Source: Hydnum rufescens UP504 | Lineage: Eukaryota; Basidiomycota; Agaricomycetes; Cantharellales; Hydnaceae | Assembly: GCA_014904985.1 (NCBI GenBank) | Contig: MU128941.1 | Coordinates: forward strand, 10,883-74,882 | Length of the DNA stretch: 64,000 bases | Direction of reading: 5' to 3' | Shown: one piece after another, positions 21,146 to 33,006 of the stretch | Numbering within the stretch: position 1 is the stretch's first letter | Layout: every line of letters starts with the position of its first letter | Translations under genes and position numbers: made by a program | The notes under the pieces: generated by a model | Database searches by the model: none | Told to the model about the DNA's origin: nothing | The model's input: only the letters and a program-made list of their open reading frames with translations

Positions 21146-22800
21146 GTTACAGTCCCAAGAGAATTTGGGACAATACATACAAGAGAAACCTTGCTGTCAC
21201 CAGCATCTTCCGATGCATACATATCCCTTCTCTATTTTGAGCATGAGCAACCACATTGTGGGGGAGAGATCCACTCGACACTCTGGTGGAGAAGGATCCA
21301 TTGAGTGATTCACAACGGGTGTGACTTATACTTGGGTGACATTGGAGATCCTTGTGCAGGAGATGTCGGTGAGTATTGTGGAGACACGGTGCTGAAAGAT
21401 GGACTAGTAGGGGAATATTGGGGGGAAGTGGGACTGAAGGATGGGGTAGTAGGCAAGTATCGTGGAGATGCAGAGCTGAAAGATGGACTAGTAGGGGAAT
21501 ACCAGGGGGATGCACTAGTTGGCGAACATCATGTAGATGCAGGGCTGAAAGATGGACTAGTAGGGGAATATCGGGGGGATGCGCTAGTTGGCAAACATCA
21601 TGCAGACACAGGGCTGAAAGATGGACTAGTAGGGGAATATCGGGGGGAAGTGGGACTGAAGGATGGGATAGTTGGTGAGTATTGTGGAGACGCAGGGCTG
21701 AAAGATGGACTAGTAGGGAGATATCGGGGGGATGGGCTAGTCGGCGAGCATCATGCAGATGCAGGGCTGAAAGATGGACTAGTAGGGGAATATCGGGGGG
21801 AAGTGGGACTGAAGGATGGGGTAGTAGGCGAGTATCGTGGAGATGTGGGGCTGAAAGATGGACTAGTAGGGGAATATTGGGGGGAAGTGGGACTGAAGGA
21901 TGGGGTAGTAGGCGAGTATTGTGGAGACACGGGGCTGAAAGATGGACTAGTAGGGGAATCCCGGGGGGATGCACTAGTCGGCGAGTATCATGCTGATGTG
22001 GGGCTGAAGGATGGGACCGAGGGCTGTACCGTGGGCTTGTTGGGGAGAAGGATGGAGAAGTGAGGGAGTAGTGAGGACAAGCTGGCGACATCAGATTGAG
22101 CATAGGTGATGTTGGCAAGTATGTAGGTGACATTCCGGCACCACGAGAACGATCAAAGGAAGGTAAGGTTGTAAAAGGCGAAGTGCCCGAAGGCAGTGTG
22201 CCAAATGGTGAGGTAGGTGCCGGGGATGCAGAACCAGACCCAGCTCCAAATGGACTCTGACCAAAGCCCGGCAGGTACGAAGCGAAGCCGGTAGGATCAT
22301 CTTCGTCACTCTGGTCCAGTGACGAGAATGCCACAGCATCACCTTTGGATGCCTCGTCATACATATGTGAGCTAGAATCGTATTGCATCATGGTCCTGGG
22401 AGTAGCAACCCCATCACCAGTGTGAGTAGCTAGCATGTTTTGAACTGGAAGGTGATGATCGACAACAATATCTTGGAGCATGTCCATATCCAGAGCAATA
22501 TCAAAGGTAGTTCCCATTGGTGCCATTTGCCCAATTGTGGCTTTGGCCAAGGTTTCAGCCATGGGGGCAAACAATTTGGCTGGGGTGAATGGGACCGGAG
22601 ACAAGATATGAACATGGATAGCCAGGATGAGAGAAGTGTGCGTAACACTAATGTGAGGGGAATAGTCATGTTACTTGACTGGCAGACTCAACGTCGGCAT
22701 TTGCCATAGTGGGACAAAACAATCTTTGCTCAAGCTCTATGTACAAGTGTTTCCAATGAATATGATCAGAGAGACTTGGGAAACCAAGGGATACAATGAA
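21146..22800 (-). pseudogene. RPB1: RPB1 C-terminus and CTD fragment, copy II
   Basis: From about 22,600 the minus strand reads IGQMAPMGTTFDIALDMDML, VVDHHLPVQNMLATHTGDGV, YDEASKGDAVAFS, GFASYLPGFGQSPFGAGSGS, SFDRSRGAGMSPTYLPTSP and [15 protein letters not shown], the pre-CTD and first heptads of RPB1. A base loss near 22,010 (same place as copy I) shifts frame. The remaining dozen or so heptad pairs ([12 protein letters not shown] type) between 22,000 and 21,350 lie in the new frame, ending in a [17 protein letters not shown] tail near 21,315. The segment begins some 45 bp after the end of a KDZ transposase on the same strand, suggesting it travelled with that element. Confidence 0.87.
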
Positions 22801-22842
22801 AATGAACAAGAAAGGGAATGTATGGAGAGAAAAAACCGGGCC

Positions 22843-25800
22843 TCAATCACCATCAGAGCTATCATCATGATCTTCAAGCTCCAACCACAAAGGATTGTTC
22901 ACTGATATCTCTTGGGGAGTTTTGGAGAGGGCCGGAGGATCTGAAGAAGTAGTAGCAGAGGTATACCAGAGACCATGGAAAAAGTCAATTCGGCGTTGCA
23001 GAATTTGAGCTTGTTTGATAGCGTAGGCTCGAATCCCTTTGGCGAGTTCGGCAACATGTGTTGATTGCATAGAGGCACAAGAGTCCCAGACCTTGGCTCG
23101 GTGTTCGAGGGAGATGAGAACTTGCCACATCTCCTCCTGAATGATCAGGACCTCTTCCAGCCACCTCTCTTTCCGTGCTCGACTTTTTGACCACTCCACC
23201 CATAGAGCTGTCAAGTTAATACATAAGGAGCGCAGTAACAAGAAAATAGCATGTCACATTACCTTCATGCATTTCCAAATTACCATCATCGCTTACACCA
23301 TGTGCCATCCAAATCCATGACACTCATCGGTGACCTTCGCGAGGTCTGCTTTGTGTGTTGTGTCCACCGCCCTCATCCTCCATCATTACACGGACGTCAC
23401 CTTGTTCCAAATTCTTGAGAGTGTTCTCCCATTCACTGGAGCCAACGAGCTGAAGATACACTTGTCGCGCACAGTGATATCTCTGTGCAGCTAACTTGGT
23501 TTTTCCATCTGCCTTATCTAGAAGTGTGCGGGCTCAGGTGTTTGGATGCTGGCCTTGAACTTCTTGATGTTTATAGCTGAGGAGGTGAGAAAACACACAT
23601 AGAGAGCGCCAGACTTCAGCAAGAGAATCAAGAGCTTGTGCAAAGCGAAGCTTTGCACTCATTTCAGTGAGACTTTTGGCAAGGGGAGAAATCCACAACT
23701 TGGGTTTGAGAGCATGTGGAAGAAAAAGTGGAGACGATTCCAGAGACAAGGGGGTGTCCATGATTATATCGACAGTGATGAGCGAGGCCATTTCAGGCAT
23801 GTATACCTGTTGGATAGAACGAAAGGCAGCTATGCAATTAGACAGTGCAAGTTGATGGCTTTGAACATTGGCAGATTGAGTACTCATGGGTAGCGATCCA
23901 ACTGCAGCGACGTCCCTTGCTAGCCGCCGCCTCCACAAGAAGTCAGACTAAAAAATCTAAATGAGATATAGTTATGGATATGCACTGTGCCTCCTCAATC
24001 TCCAGACCAACACACAGAAACAATGTGGCACTCGTATCGTGGATGGCATGGCCACCAGTCAATGACAAGTGGGCCTGCTTGGATTCCAGCAGTTCCAGCC
24101 TGACATCCACTTGGGTTTTAGCTAACCACAATAGAATAGTGAGCTCCCAGGTGCAGAGGCATTGGTACATGGAAAGTATCACTTACATGAAGACATAACA
24201 CTGTAGGGATTCAGCTTGGAATGATCCACTTCCCATGCCAATATCATATTCTTGTACTCTTGAACCATTGCTGGGTCCAGTCCACCTGTAAATGACTCAA
24301 ATTGTTCAACATGCTTTGCACTCTCAACTTGGGCAGTCTTCAACTTTGTAAGAAGAGATTTCCCTGTATAGAATGACACAGCATCAGCAAAAAAAAACAC
24401 GTAAGATGACGAGCAAACCCCCACCCAACCCAATTTCCTTCCGGAAGTTCTTGTCACCAAGAAGATCGTCTAATGTATCATGATGTGAACCCTCGCTCAT
24501 CTCCTTTGTACTGTTTGCAGTGATATTAATCTCTGCCCATTCCTGTTCAATACCTTCACCATCTGTGCAACTGACACCAGGGGTGAAGTTAAGGGAATAT
24601 AAGATGCTACATTTGGATTTATGGGCAAGCACATGGAGCTTGGGAAGAAAGAGTTTGATGGAAAGTGGGTCCAAATCACGTCGCAGTTCAGGAGGGAGAT
24701 GGGGCATGCGTTGCCTGATTTTCGTCCAGTATTGGCAGATGAGATCGTACGAAAGCATGAGCGATGGGGGGGAATAGCCTTGGAGTGCAGAAAATATGAT
24801 ATAATCCATGTTAGAAAACCTGGAATCATAGAATCATATTTAACCTATCATGGACTGTGTATGGAAAATTCAATCGATGTACTGTTCACCCTTCTGGAGG
24901 TCACTGATTCTGAGAGGGCGAAGAAACCTGTGACATATGCAGATTGAAGCTCCCACCCCTGTAACACGGAGGCCCTTAGAATTCTTTGTATTCATGTGAT
25001 CAATAGCAGTGAGGCCACTGCAAGTCGACATCTATGTAAACTGGTTAATAGTGAAGAAGACATGGCTCGGATAGGGCTCACCTCAGTCTGGGCACCTTAC
25101 TGTGCAAGAAATTGCTTGTAAGGCTCATTCTTGACAAAATATGACCATCCAGTCCTGAGATCAACGTCGATAACAGTGTTTAAGCAATTTTTCAAACAAA
25201 AATTTGCATCATTTGCCTGAAAGTACATGTATAGATATCTGCCCAAGATAATAAGCTAAATCATTCCAGTGTCCTAGACGTTATCAACTCACTGAAGTTC
25301 CCGAGGAAATTTCTCCCAATTGGGTGGGAGGTTTATATCTGGATTGGGGCATGCAGGACATGTAAGTGTGAGTTCGCCCGGTTTCATGCCATCAGTGCCG
25401 CTTGGGTCATGCACATGTCCGCCGCACTTCAATAATTTGAGATTTCGCCATTCACGAACAATGCGAAGGAAGGAAACATATCATGTCTATGAGGGATGTA
25501 ATTTAGTGCTGGGTGATGACTGCATGAGTGTGAAATTACCTGCAGGTTTGACAAACCAGTGTTGTCAGTTTCCCTTTTGAGTGCACAGTAGAACTGGTGT
25601 GCAGATAATTTGGACTGAAGACTGAGGAGATGGAAGTGATGGAGTACGTCGAAAGTAGCACATGTTTGTGGCGAAACAACAGTCGCCAGGAACCAGCCAG
25701 AATGGAGAAGTTGGACATGCGTATGAGGGGCAGTAGAGCAATCACAAAAATAGACGGCAACTTTGTGAAGCCCATTTGTGTCAATTACATTGAATGATGA

Positions 25801-26615
25801 TGGGCCTTTCTTTGGATTTGGGCAGGGACGGTTACCATGGCCAAGTTGTACCATGAGGCCTAACTCAAAAAGGGTAGTGTGTTCAAAGCAGCTGCTGTCC
25901 CATTTCTTTGTGTCAGAGAGTGTTAGAGAAGTCAAAATATGAACAAATACATGGGCATACCTCAACTCGATGCAGAGGGAGGCAGCAATGATGATTAACA
26001 CAACAATTCTGACACAGTAGACCTCCGTTGAAGCATTGTCAACACTGATAAATAGCCTGTACATCATTATCACAGCATTCTTCACACAATCCAGATGAGA
26101 AACCTTGTCTGCCATCACGGAACAGCAAGGCATCAAGGTACTTGTCTCGTAGGGGTTTCCACTGTTTCAGGGGCTCATCCTAGGCGTTATTTGAATATGT
26201 GAAAGTCACACAGTAGAGAAAAACATACTGTATTGGCATAATGCTTGCATGGGGCGGGACCTGGCAAATAGTGCACAGTGCCAAGGTCTTCGTTATCATC
26301 TGGAATATCCTGACCGAAATCTGGACCTGAAATTGGGGACACGTGTGAATAATTGGGCCTGGGAGGTTTATCAGGAGTTGCTGGGACAATGATACAATTG
26401 AAGGAGGAGAGGACAGGTCTAGATGAGGTAGTGGCAATATGTTGGACAACAGCTTGACTTTGGAGTTCAAAGTCACGAGTGAAAACAAGTTTGGCCTTCT
26501 TCTTAGCTGGCTGACATGTCCCACTCATGGAGCACTGACTGAGCAACTCAATACCGGAACTAGCTGTTCCAAACATTGTAAGGTTGCCCATGGCTAGTCT
26601 CATAACCAGACCCAC
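22843..26615 (-). pseudogene. KDZ (Kyakuja-Dileera-Zisupton) transposase with CxC2 cysteine cluster
   Basis: Multi-exon gene read 26,615 to 22,843. Exon 1 is joined by a 49-bp intron (26,180-26,228, GTATGT..CCTAG) to the cysteine cluster (GLCEECCDNDVQAIYQC, FNGGLLCQNCCVNHH). Then come LGLMVQLGHGNRPCPNP, HVQLLHSGWFLATVVSPQTC, HFHLLSLQSKLSAHQFYCAL, CPACPNPDINLPPNWEKFP, MSTCSGLTAIDHMNTKNSKG and the core MLSYDLICQYW and TDGEGIEQEWAEIN (presumed catalytic Glu). The C-terminus AKGIRAYAIKQAQILQRRID is typical of CxC2 proteins. It would cut and move a KDZ element. In-frame TGA (26,039-26,041) and TAA (25,097-25,099) break it. At least seven introns are needed. Confidence 0.87.
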
Positions 26616-26646
26616 TTAATAAGAGGTTCTGGTTGTGAGACTAGCC
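26592..26646. repeat. Inverted repeat at the 5' end of the CxC2 KDZ gene
   Basis: Arms GGCTAGTCTCATAACCAGA (26,592-26,610) and TCTGGTTGTGAGACTAGCC (26,628-26,646), 18 of 19 pairing, 17-bp loop. A related GGCCAGGTCTGGGGTTCATAACC follows. It overlaps the presumed start codon region, so it may be promoter structure or an element terminus. Confidence 0.5.
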
Positions 26647-27209
26647 TGTGGCCAGGTCTGGGGTTCATAACCAAAAAAAAATCCCTAAACAGTGGTTGAA
26701 CAAAGCCCACATTATCCCTTGGATTTTTTTTAAAGTGTAGTGCAGGATATATTGTCTATGGACCTGGGATCAGTCTGTCTGAAAACAAGGATTAACTATA
26801 TATCCTTTACATTAGAGGGTTTGATGGTCCTCAGATCTTTCTCAAATATTGTTCAAATGGCTGCCAAATAGTACAGATTCCACAGTGATTTAAAAGCACT
26901 TGGGCAGCTCCAAATCTGTTTTCAAATTGCTCTCAAATTACTTTTTGTGAAACTCTTAAATGAACAGGATTGGAGAAATATTTGAGGACTATGAAATCCC
27001 CTATTAAGATAAAACAACCTTATATGCTCTTATTCTTCTAATTAAACTATTGGTTCAGGGGGTCAAAGTTGTGCCACAGACTCACCAATGAAACTTAGTT
27101 CCAAACCCCAGTTCCAATGGAGATGCTGCTGGACATCAGATTGATAGTGGAGAAGGTTTGTATCCTATTGAGGAGTAGCCAATTGGGTGGGGCTAGTTGC
27201 TGTGACTTG
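26647..27209. other. No gene seen
   Basis: AT-rich sequence with TCAAATTGCTCTCAAATTA-type degenerate repeats (26,850-26,960). No coding frame, hairpin or terminal repeat I can support. Confidence 0.5.
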
Positions 27210-27465
27210 CAACTCGTGCTGACCCAAGTCACAAGTCGAGTTGCCAGAAGTCATTCTGAAGTCGAGTCAAGTCAAGTCGTTCCTACGACTCCATAGCAAT
27301 GATGTGTGGCCCAAGCCGACTCAAGTTGCAAGTCAAGTCACCAGTCGAGTCGCCGGAAGTCGTTCCAAAGTCAAGTCAAGTCGACTCACTCCTATGACTC
27401 CAGAGCAATGATGTGCGGCTCGAGCTGACTCAAGTCGCAAGTCAAGTCGCCAGTCAAGTCGCCGG
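27210..27465. repeat. AAGTC/AGTCG pentamer-based tandem repeat
   Basis: Two and a half copies of a roughly 110-bp unit (CAAGTCGCAAGTCAAGTCGCCAG..GGAAGTCGTTCC..GACTCC(A)(T/G)AGCAATGATGTG), itself built from AAGTC and GAGTC pentamers. The array is split by the solo LTR at 27,466. The last piece, GGAAGTCGCTCCGAAGTCGAGTCGAG, lies at 28,844-28,870. Confidence 0.75.
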
Positions 27466-28841
27466 TGTAAGCGGGAAACGAAAGGGGGGAATCCAGCCAC
27501 AGTCCACAATGTGGAATCGAGAATGAAAAGAGGGGACCATGGGATCAATCTGAATGTTAAGGCTCGAAGGAAGGAAGGTCTTTGGTGATAGAAATCTAAT
27601 GCTGTAAGCAACACCTGCTCAAGCAATAGAATAGAGAATGAATATGGGTCACAAAACCACACCCTAAGGCTCTCCTCTTGAGGCCCTAGACAAAGTGTAG
27701 TAGTCTTGGTGGAATTCACCCAAAGAACCAGCAGCAATACATCAGTGCCTCAAAACTGGGGAGGGGAAAACTGTAGAAATTCGCATCTCCTGCACTTAAT
27801 ATACAGCACAGAAAAATGCTATGGTAACCGGCAGAAAGGTGGGGTTAAGGCGAAAAGGATGAAAAAGAAATCAAGTCAAAAGCTTCAAAACTGAAGGAGA
27901 TATTCCAAAATCAAGTCAGAATAGGGGAATATGGCTTAACCAAGCTATTCCTCCTCTCCTACTGCACAGAATCCCTTGGGGAATGGTGGAACTGGTCGTC
28001 CTAGACGTACCCTTGATCGGATATAAGAGGGGCAGAGAATAATTGCCATTAATAATCAAAAAGCGGAGGCAATAATGGAATGAGACATGGGGGAGTTAAA
28101 TTGTAGAGAGCCGAGTTTTAATCCGCTCGTTTTTCCCTCGGTACCATTGGATGCGGACTGTCAACAGCTTTCTAGGCGTGCTGGTCCGAACGAATTGGAT
28201 CAAAACTGACTGAGAAAATTGAAAAATACTGAAGGGATATATGAAACACATAGTAAAATCGACCTGGAGGGTGCAGTTTTGATTCATTCGGCTCGTGTTT
28301 GGTATCTTATGAAAGGTGTGAATCGTAGCTTTCTGGGTGCTATCTTGCCGAGTCGATCCGATCAAAACTGAGGGAGATATTCCACGTTTACTCCTTGAGA
28401 GCACCACATTAGCCCCTATTTGTCATGTGACAAGTCCGCAAGTCGGAATCAAGGCTTGGGGTGTGTAATCTGTTGTGTTACATAATCACAATTCATTAGA
28501 GTCGCCCTTGAGGCAACAGGAAGCGTGTATCAGAAGTGGGATTGATTGAAGATCAAACAAAGCAAGCAAGTTGAATTGCTGTTGCCACATTGAGGTACGG
28601 CATAAAAAGGTGGAATTTAGGGTGGCCTGTTGAAGTGCTGCAGATGAACAATAAATTGGCTTGTGTATAGGTAAAGGAATGACCCGGATTCGTGGGTATT
28701 AGACGTATGGGATTCAGGCTTGTTCTCAAATGAATGACGGTGTGGGAATTGATGTCTGGATTGACATAGAAATTGGTTCATTTATTTGGAAAATCATCCT
28801 CGGATGGGGTTTGCACGTAGTAGGGATTTGTCCCTCCAACA
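27466..28841 (-). mobile_element. Solo LTR related to the element B LTR
   Basis: On the minus strand it begins TGTTGGAGGGACAAATCCCTAC (28,841) and ends GCTTACA (27,466), 1,376 bp. It is collinear with but clearly diverged from the element B LTRs, including the GATCGACTCGGCAAGAT and GCATCCAATGGTACC module. Flanks CCGG and CTGG within the pentamer repeat are consistent with a 4-5 bp target duplication carrying one CpG transition. No internal region is present. Confidence 0.82.
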
Positions 28842-29635
28842 CTGGAAGTCGCTCCGAAGTCGAGTCGAGTCACGGCAACACTACATTTAGGGGGGGGGGG
28901 GCTTTCATAGCTAGGAAATGTGGCATAATGCCTTGAAAATTAAATTGAGATCACAGGATAGGATTAAAAGGGCTCATGAGTGCTCCAGGGAACCCAGAAC
29001 AGTGAGAAATGCTGCTTCACATTTTTAGTGTCACACATCACAGAGAACCCCTTTTTTTCATTGGTGAATGCCAGCGTCACATCATGAAATCACTTTCAGA
29101 GACTTATGATGCATACAGTACATGCACCATGTCACACTGAACCGCAATGAAAGTTTCTAAAGAAATTAGTGCCACATACATGTTGGGCAAATAGAAAACT
29201 GTACCTTTGGAGGGTGTGTACATAGGTTATCATTGGAGAAGTATCCGTACTAGTGTATACCACATATTATGCATTTATACATGACTGAGTATGTTATTAG
29301 TTGCATTAGTGCAGGTCTGTAACGGATCCATATCTAACATCATATTCCTTACAGTCCCTGGAACCTTTGGATATTGACCATGCCAGCTAGGCACCACCTA
29401 CTACCATTTCCTCAACATATATCTCCAATTTGGGAACAGCCTCTATATAAACAGGATCCTGGGGGTGTCATTTTCATGCAAAGAGCAGTGGGGAATGTGA
29501 CTGAAACCACACACAGTGTCAGTTTGTTTTACTCAGGACTGGAAATCCCACATACCGTCTGTGTACGACAGAGGATGACCGAGAGCCTTCCTATAAGTTA
29601 TTAATATGTTGCTGAGCGGATCCTCGCCTAGCCGG
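28842..29635. other. End of the pentamer repeat, then no supported gene
   Basis: After the pentamer remnant there is a run of 12 G (about 28,889-28,901). From about 29,340, after an ACAG acceptor-like site, the sequence resembles 31,460-31,740 (GGAAATCCCACATACC..GAGGATGACCGAGAG), the 5' part of the degenerate tandem repeat described next. Nothing else in 28,900-29,340 is recognisable. Confidence 0.4.
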
Positions 29636-31156
29636 TATAGAAGAAGGATTGGGAGCTCCGATGACTGTCAAATCAAACTCTGGTTCAGCCAGTGTGTAGA
29701 TGGGAGACTGTATTTCTGTTTTTATTCAATGGGCTGGTTCACTCTGATGGTTGATCACTCTCTAACAAGTTAGGTATGGTATTCAGTGGAGGATAAGATT
29801 GTGGTATGGACTAGCTATAGTCAATGATATATCATGGGATGCTTGTGAAAGGCTTATACGTGTTGTATTGAACTGTTTACTGCTATTTGTGGGTACCTAT
29901 TTGTGTCCTCCTGGTCAAAATGCGGATTCTAAAGAGGACTCTAGACTAGTTTAAGCTTGATTTAGTATGTCAATGTGTTTCTTTCTTCTTCTGACCTAAC
30001 TTTGTTTTTACTCACCTTTCCTTGGATGTCCAGCAACTCTAACCTTAGGTCCTGCAACTATCCTTGGCTCAGTATTTCACGTAGAGGGCTTCCAGTGACT
30101 TAGTCTTAACAACCTTGTATATGACTTAGCTCCAGATGGCTTTAGATCAGTACTCTCTTAAGATGCAAGCAGATTTGTAGACAGTAGTATATTCCAGTAG
30201 TGAGAAGATGATGGGGGGATACAGGAAAATCTACCAGCTTTTATACCTTTCTGAAGGTGGCTGTGTTTAAAGAATATGACTCACTCCTAGGTGAGTCATA
30301 TGTGAGAACAATAGGGTTGTCAAGGAGGGTGATTCATTCATAAAGTGGTTGCATGATAGGTGAGTCATTCATAAAGTGGTTGCAAGATAGGTGAGTCATT
30401 CATAAACAGAACAAAAGGGTAGTCAAGGGAGTGTTATCTTTCTTATCTGTGAGGTTCTAGAAGTTATTTGTGGCAATGGGAGATGAAATCAAAGGATATT
30501 TCCGAGTTCTTGGAGATTAATTTGTTTGTAGTCCAGTGGTTAAGATGTTTTTGTTGCTGGTTGATAATGGGGACAAGTGCATGGGATGGGATTTGATGCA
30601 GAAACAACAGTTTATATCCGTAATAGACGTTCTTGGTATCATTCGATGCGGATTTTTAACAGCTTTCTGGGCGCGGTGGTTCCAAGCAGATCCGGTGTAA
30701 ACTGACAGAGAAATTCGTTTTTTACTGATGGGTGTTGATTCTGATAGTAATATTGTTCTGTAGAGTTCAGTTTTGATCTGTTCTTCGCGTGCTCAGTACC
30801 GTTGGATGCGGATTTTTTATATCTTTCCAGGCGCGGTTGTTCCGAGAGGATTGGATGCGAACTGACAGAGAAACTCGTTTTTTACTGAAAATCCCGGATT
30901 TTGACAGTAATATTGGTCTGGAGAGTGCATTTCTGGTCCATTCGACTTGTGTTTGGTACCATTTGAAAGGTATGAATCGTGGCTTTCTGAGAGTTATATG
31001 GGCGTACCTCTCCGATCAAAACTGACGGAGTTATAGAACGAATTCAATTTCTGTGCATAGCCGTAATTGATTTCATAATAGGTCACATGATCATTCCAAT
31101 GGCTGGGATCAATGGATATTCGCATTTTCTGATACTGGATGTTTTTATCTTCCACA
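29636..31156 (-). mobile_element. Solo LTR-like repeat, copy 3 (1.52 kb)
   Basis: Full-length inverted counterpart of 393-1,848: TATAGAAGAAGG on the left, TCTTCCACA on the right. The left flank CCGG (TA) at 29,632 and right flank CCGG at 31,157 give a 4-6 bp target duplication. The neighbouring tandem copy at 31,728 (TAGCCAGTACATC) shows the uninterrupted target. TATA (minus strand, near 30,240) is preceded by five or more TGASTCA motifs at 30,280-30,410, two of them in a 35-bp duplicated block. Confidence 0.72.
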
Positions 31157-32110
31157 CCGGTACGTCTCTCCACAACCGGGGTTGCAACAATCAATGTAGT
31201 ATTGCATGTATTGCAAGAGAAATTTGTCGGTGCGATTGATATTGATGGTACATCAGATGGTGATCTTGTGATCGACAGTAGAGATCCAACCGCACAAAAG
31301 ATCGTATCACATGATGAGAGCGTCCTGTTCAACCAAGTTCCAAGAGATGTCAAAGTGGCGAACCTTCAGAGGCTCAAAGACAGATGGAATACTGCTGATG
31401 TAAGGGTCATCATGTTTGTGGTTAACAGCAATCAGACTTGGATTACTTGAATGTTGGATTTCTTGTTATTTGTGGTATGCGCTCCTCCCGCAGGTCAAGG
31501 TCAAGATAGAGCAACAATGGAAAAATCCCGACTAGTCATCCATACCCTGCAACAACAGTATCTAACCAAGCTTGGCTTCGTCCGAGACACCCAGGGGATT
31601 CAAAAGTCAGACCAAGGAGCAATACACCATCAGAACATGAAGGTCTATCCCCAGCAGGAAACCGCACACACCATCTTGTACAATGGAGGATGACTGAGAA
31701 CCTCCCTTCAATAAGTTGCTGACCAGATTCCTTGCCTAGCCAGTACATCTCTCTACGATTGGGCTTGGAACAATCAACGTAGTGTTGCATGCATTCCAAG
31801 ATGGATTCATCAGCATGATTGATATTGGCAATACATCGGGCAGTGATCCCACGATCGAGAGTAGAAATATGACTGTGCGAAATGTCATACCACATGATGA
31901 GTGTCCCGTCGAACCTAGTTCCAAGAGATGCCAAAGTGGTAAGCATTCAGAGGTTCAAACACGGGGTGAACACCACTGGTGTAGGGGTCACCATGCTCAC
32001 AGATTGCTTGAATGTTGTATTTCTTGTTATTCATAGTACATGCTCCTTCTCGCTGCTGAGATTGAGATAGCGCAGCAATGGCGAAATTCCAGAGACTTAG
32101 AGGTCTGACA
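31157..32110. repeat. Degenerate tandem repeat (unit about 550 bp) of an unidentified gene-like sequence
   Basis: 31,160-31,460 and 31,735-32,050 are alignable (ACAATCAANGTAGTNTTGCATGCATT.., CATGATGAGNGTCC, AAGTTCCAAGAGATG), as are 31,465-31,740 and 32,040-32,115. A 103-codon plus-strand frame (31,139-31,450) includes TINVVLHVLQEKFVGAIDI and aligns to TINVVLHAFQDGFISMIDI in the second copy, with mostly conservative changes before the frame breaks. The minus strand is also open. I do not recognise the source protein. The first copy is split by the LTR-like repeat at 29,636. Confidence 0.5.
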
Positions 32111-33006
32111 GCAGACCAAGGAGAGATACACCGTCGGAGGGCAATGATTCATATCCCCAGGTCTTAGTAAGATGGGCTTTAGTGGTGTCAGATTAAAGTC
32201 ACCTGGCATCTTACCTCCAATGGGGCCAGAGATCAGGCCAGCAGTGCGCTTGCCGAGAACACCAGAATAGCCAGTGCTAAGTGATGATTCAAGAGTAGGG
32301 CCTCAGCTGTTTGCTTCAATTCCAACAAAGGGTGTAGGATTCGTATCTGGGGTGCCTGGACGTGAACCTCCCCGTGCTGCTGTAGATGCACCAACAGATG
32401 GTGTGTTCAGATCTTGCTGGCTAACTAATCTCTCACCCAGCAATGCCTGCCCATACACTTCCACCAGAGGCTGGAGGTGCCGAGGGGTGCAGCACACAGG
32501 AATTGCATAAAGACCGGCTCTGGTGGTGTAGATGCAGCTAGATCAATAGAAGCGGATGGCCACAAAGATGGATGGGTGCCTGTAACAAACTCAAGATTGA
32601 AATTACCGAGAATTTCATTTTGAAGAGTTGAATTCCCGCCTATGAAATTTTTTTAATAGACTTCAAGAGAGGAGTCTCCTCGACCATCTTAAGTTTCTGG
32701 GTGATAATGATGCGAAGGGTATCGGGAGCTTTGAGGGGGCTTGTCCACGATGGAATGCCGCCTAATAATAGATGATAGCCAAAAGGAACAATGATCTCAA
32801 AAGTGGTTAACACAGTTGTAGTTTTAATGTGTGTGTGAAGGGCTCACAGATAGGAGTTCTCCATTGCTCCTGTCATGGTGGACATGCCTGACATCTAATT
32901 TGATCATGGGAGGACTATCTGGTGCACCCATCCCGTCTGCATGCGAGCGAGTCCTCTCCCAGTAAAATTCACCTCATCCTAAGTCCCACATTTTCGATCT
33001 ATCGAG
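32111..33006 (-). pseudogene. Possible gene remnant, unidentified
   Basis: On the minus strand, 32,500 to 32,150 is nearly continuously open (LNTPSVGASTAARGGSRPGT, PDTNPTPFVG, STGYSGVLGKRTAGLISGPI), and 32,660 to 32,520 reads FIGGNSTLQNEILGNFNLEF. The composition is protein-like, but frames change and no domain is recognised. It could continue the tandem gene-like repeat upstream. Weak call. Confidence 0.3.

Noticed and set aside
21305..22063. Plus-strand frame of 252 codons with repeating [12 protein letters not shown] units, looking like a novel repeat protein
   Set aside because: It is the antisense of the RPB1 CTD heptads on the minus strand. The regular repeat keeps the opposite strand open.
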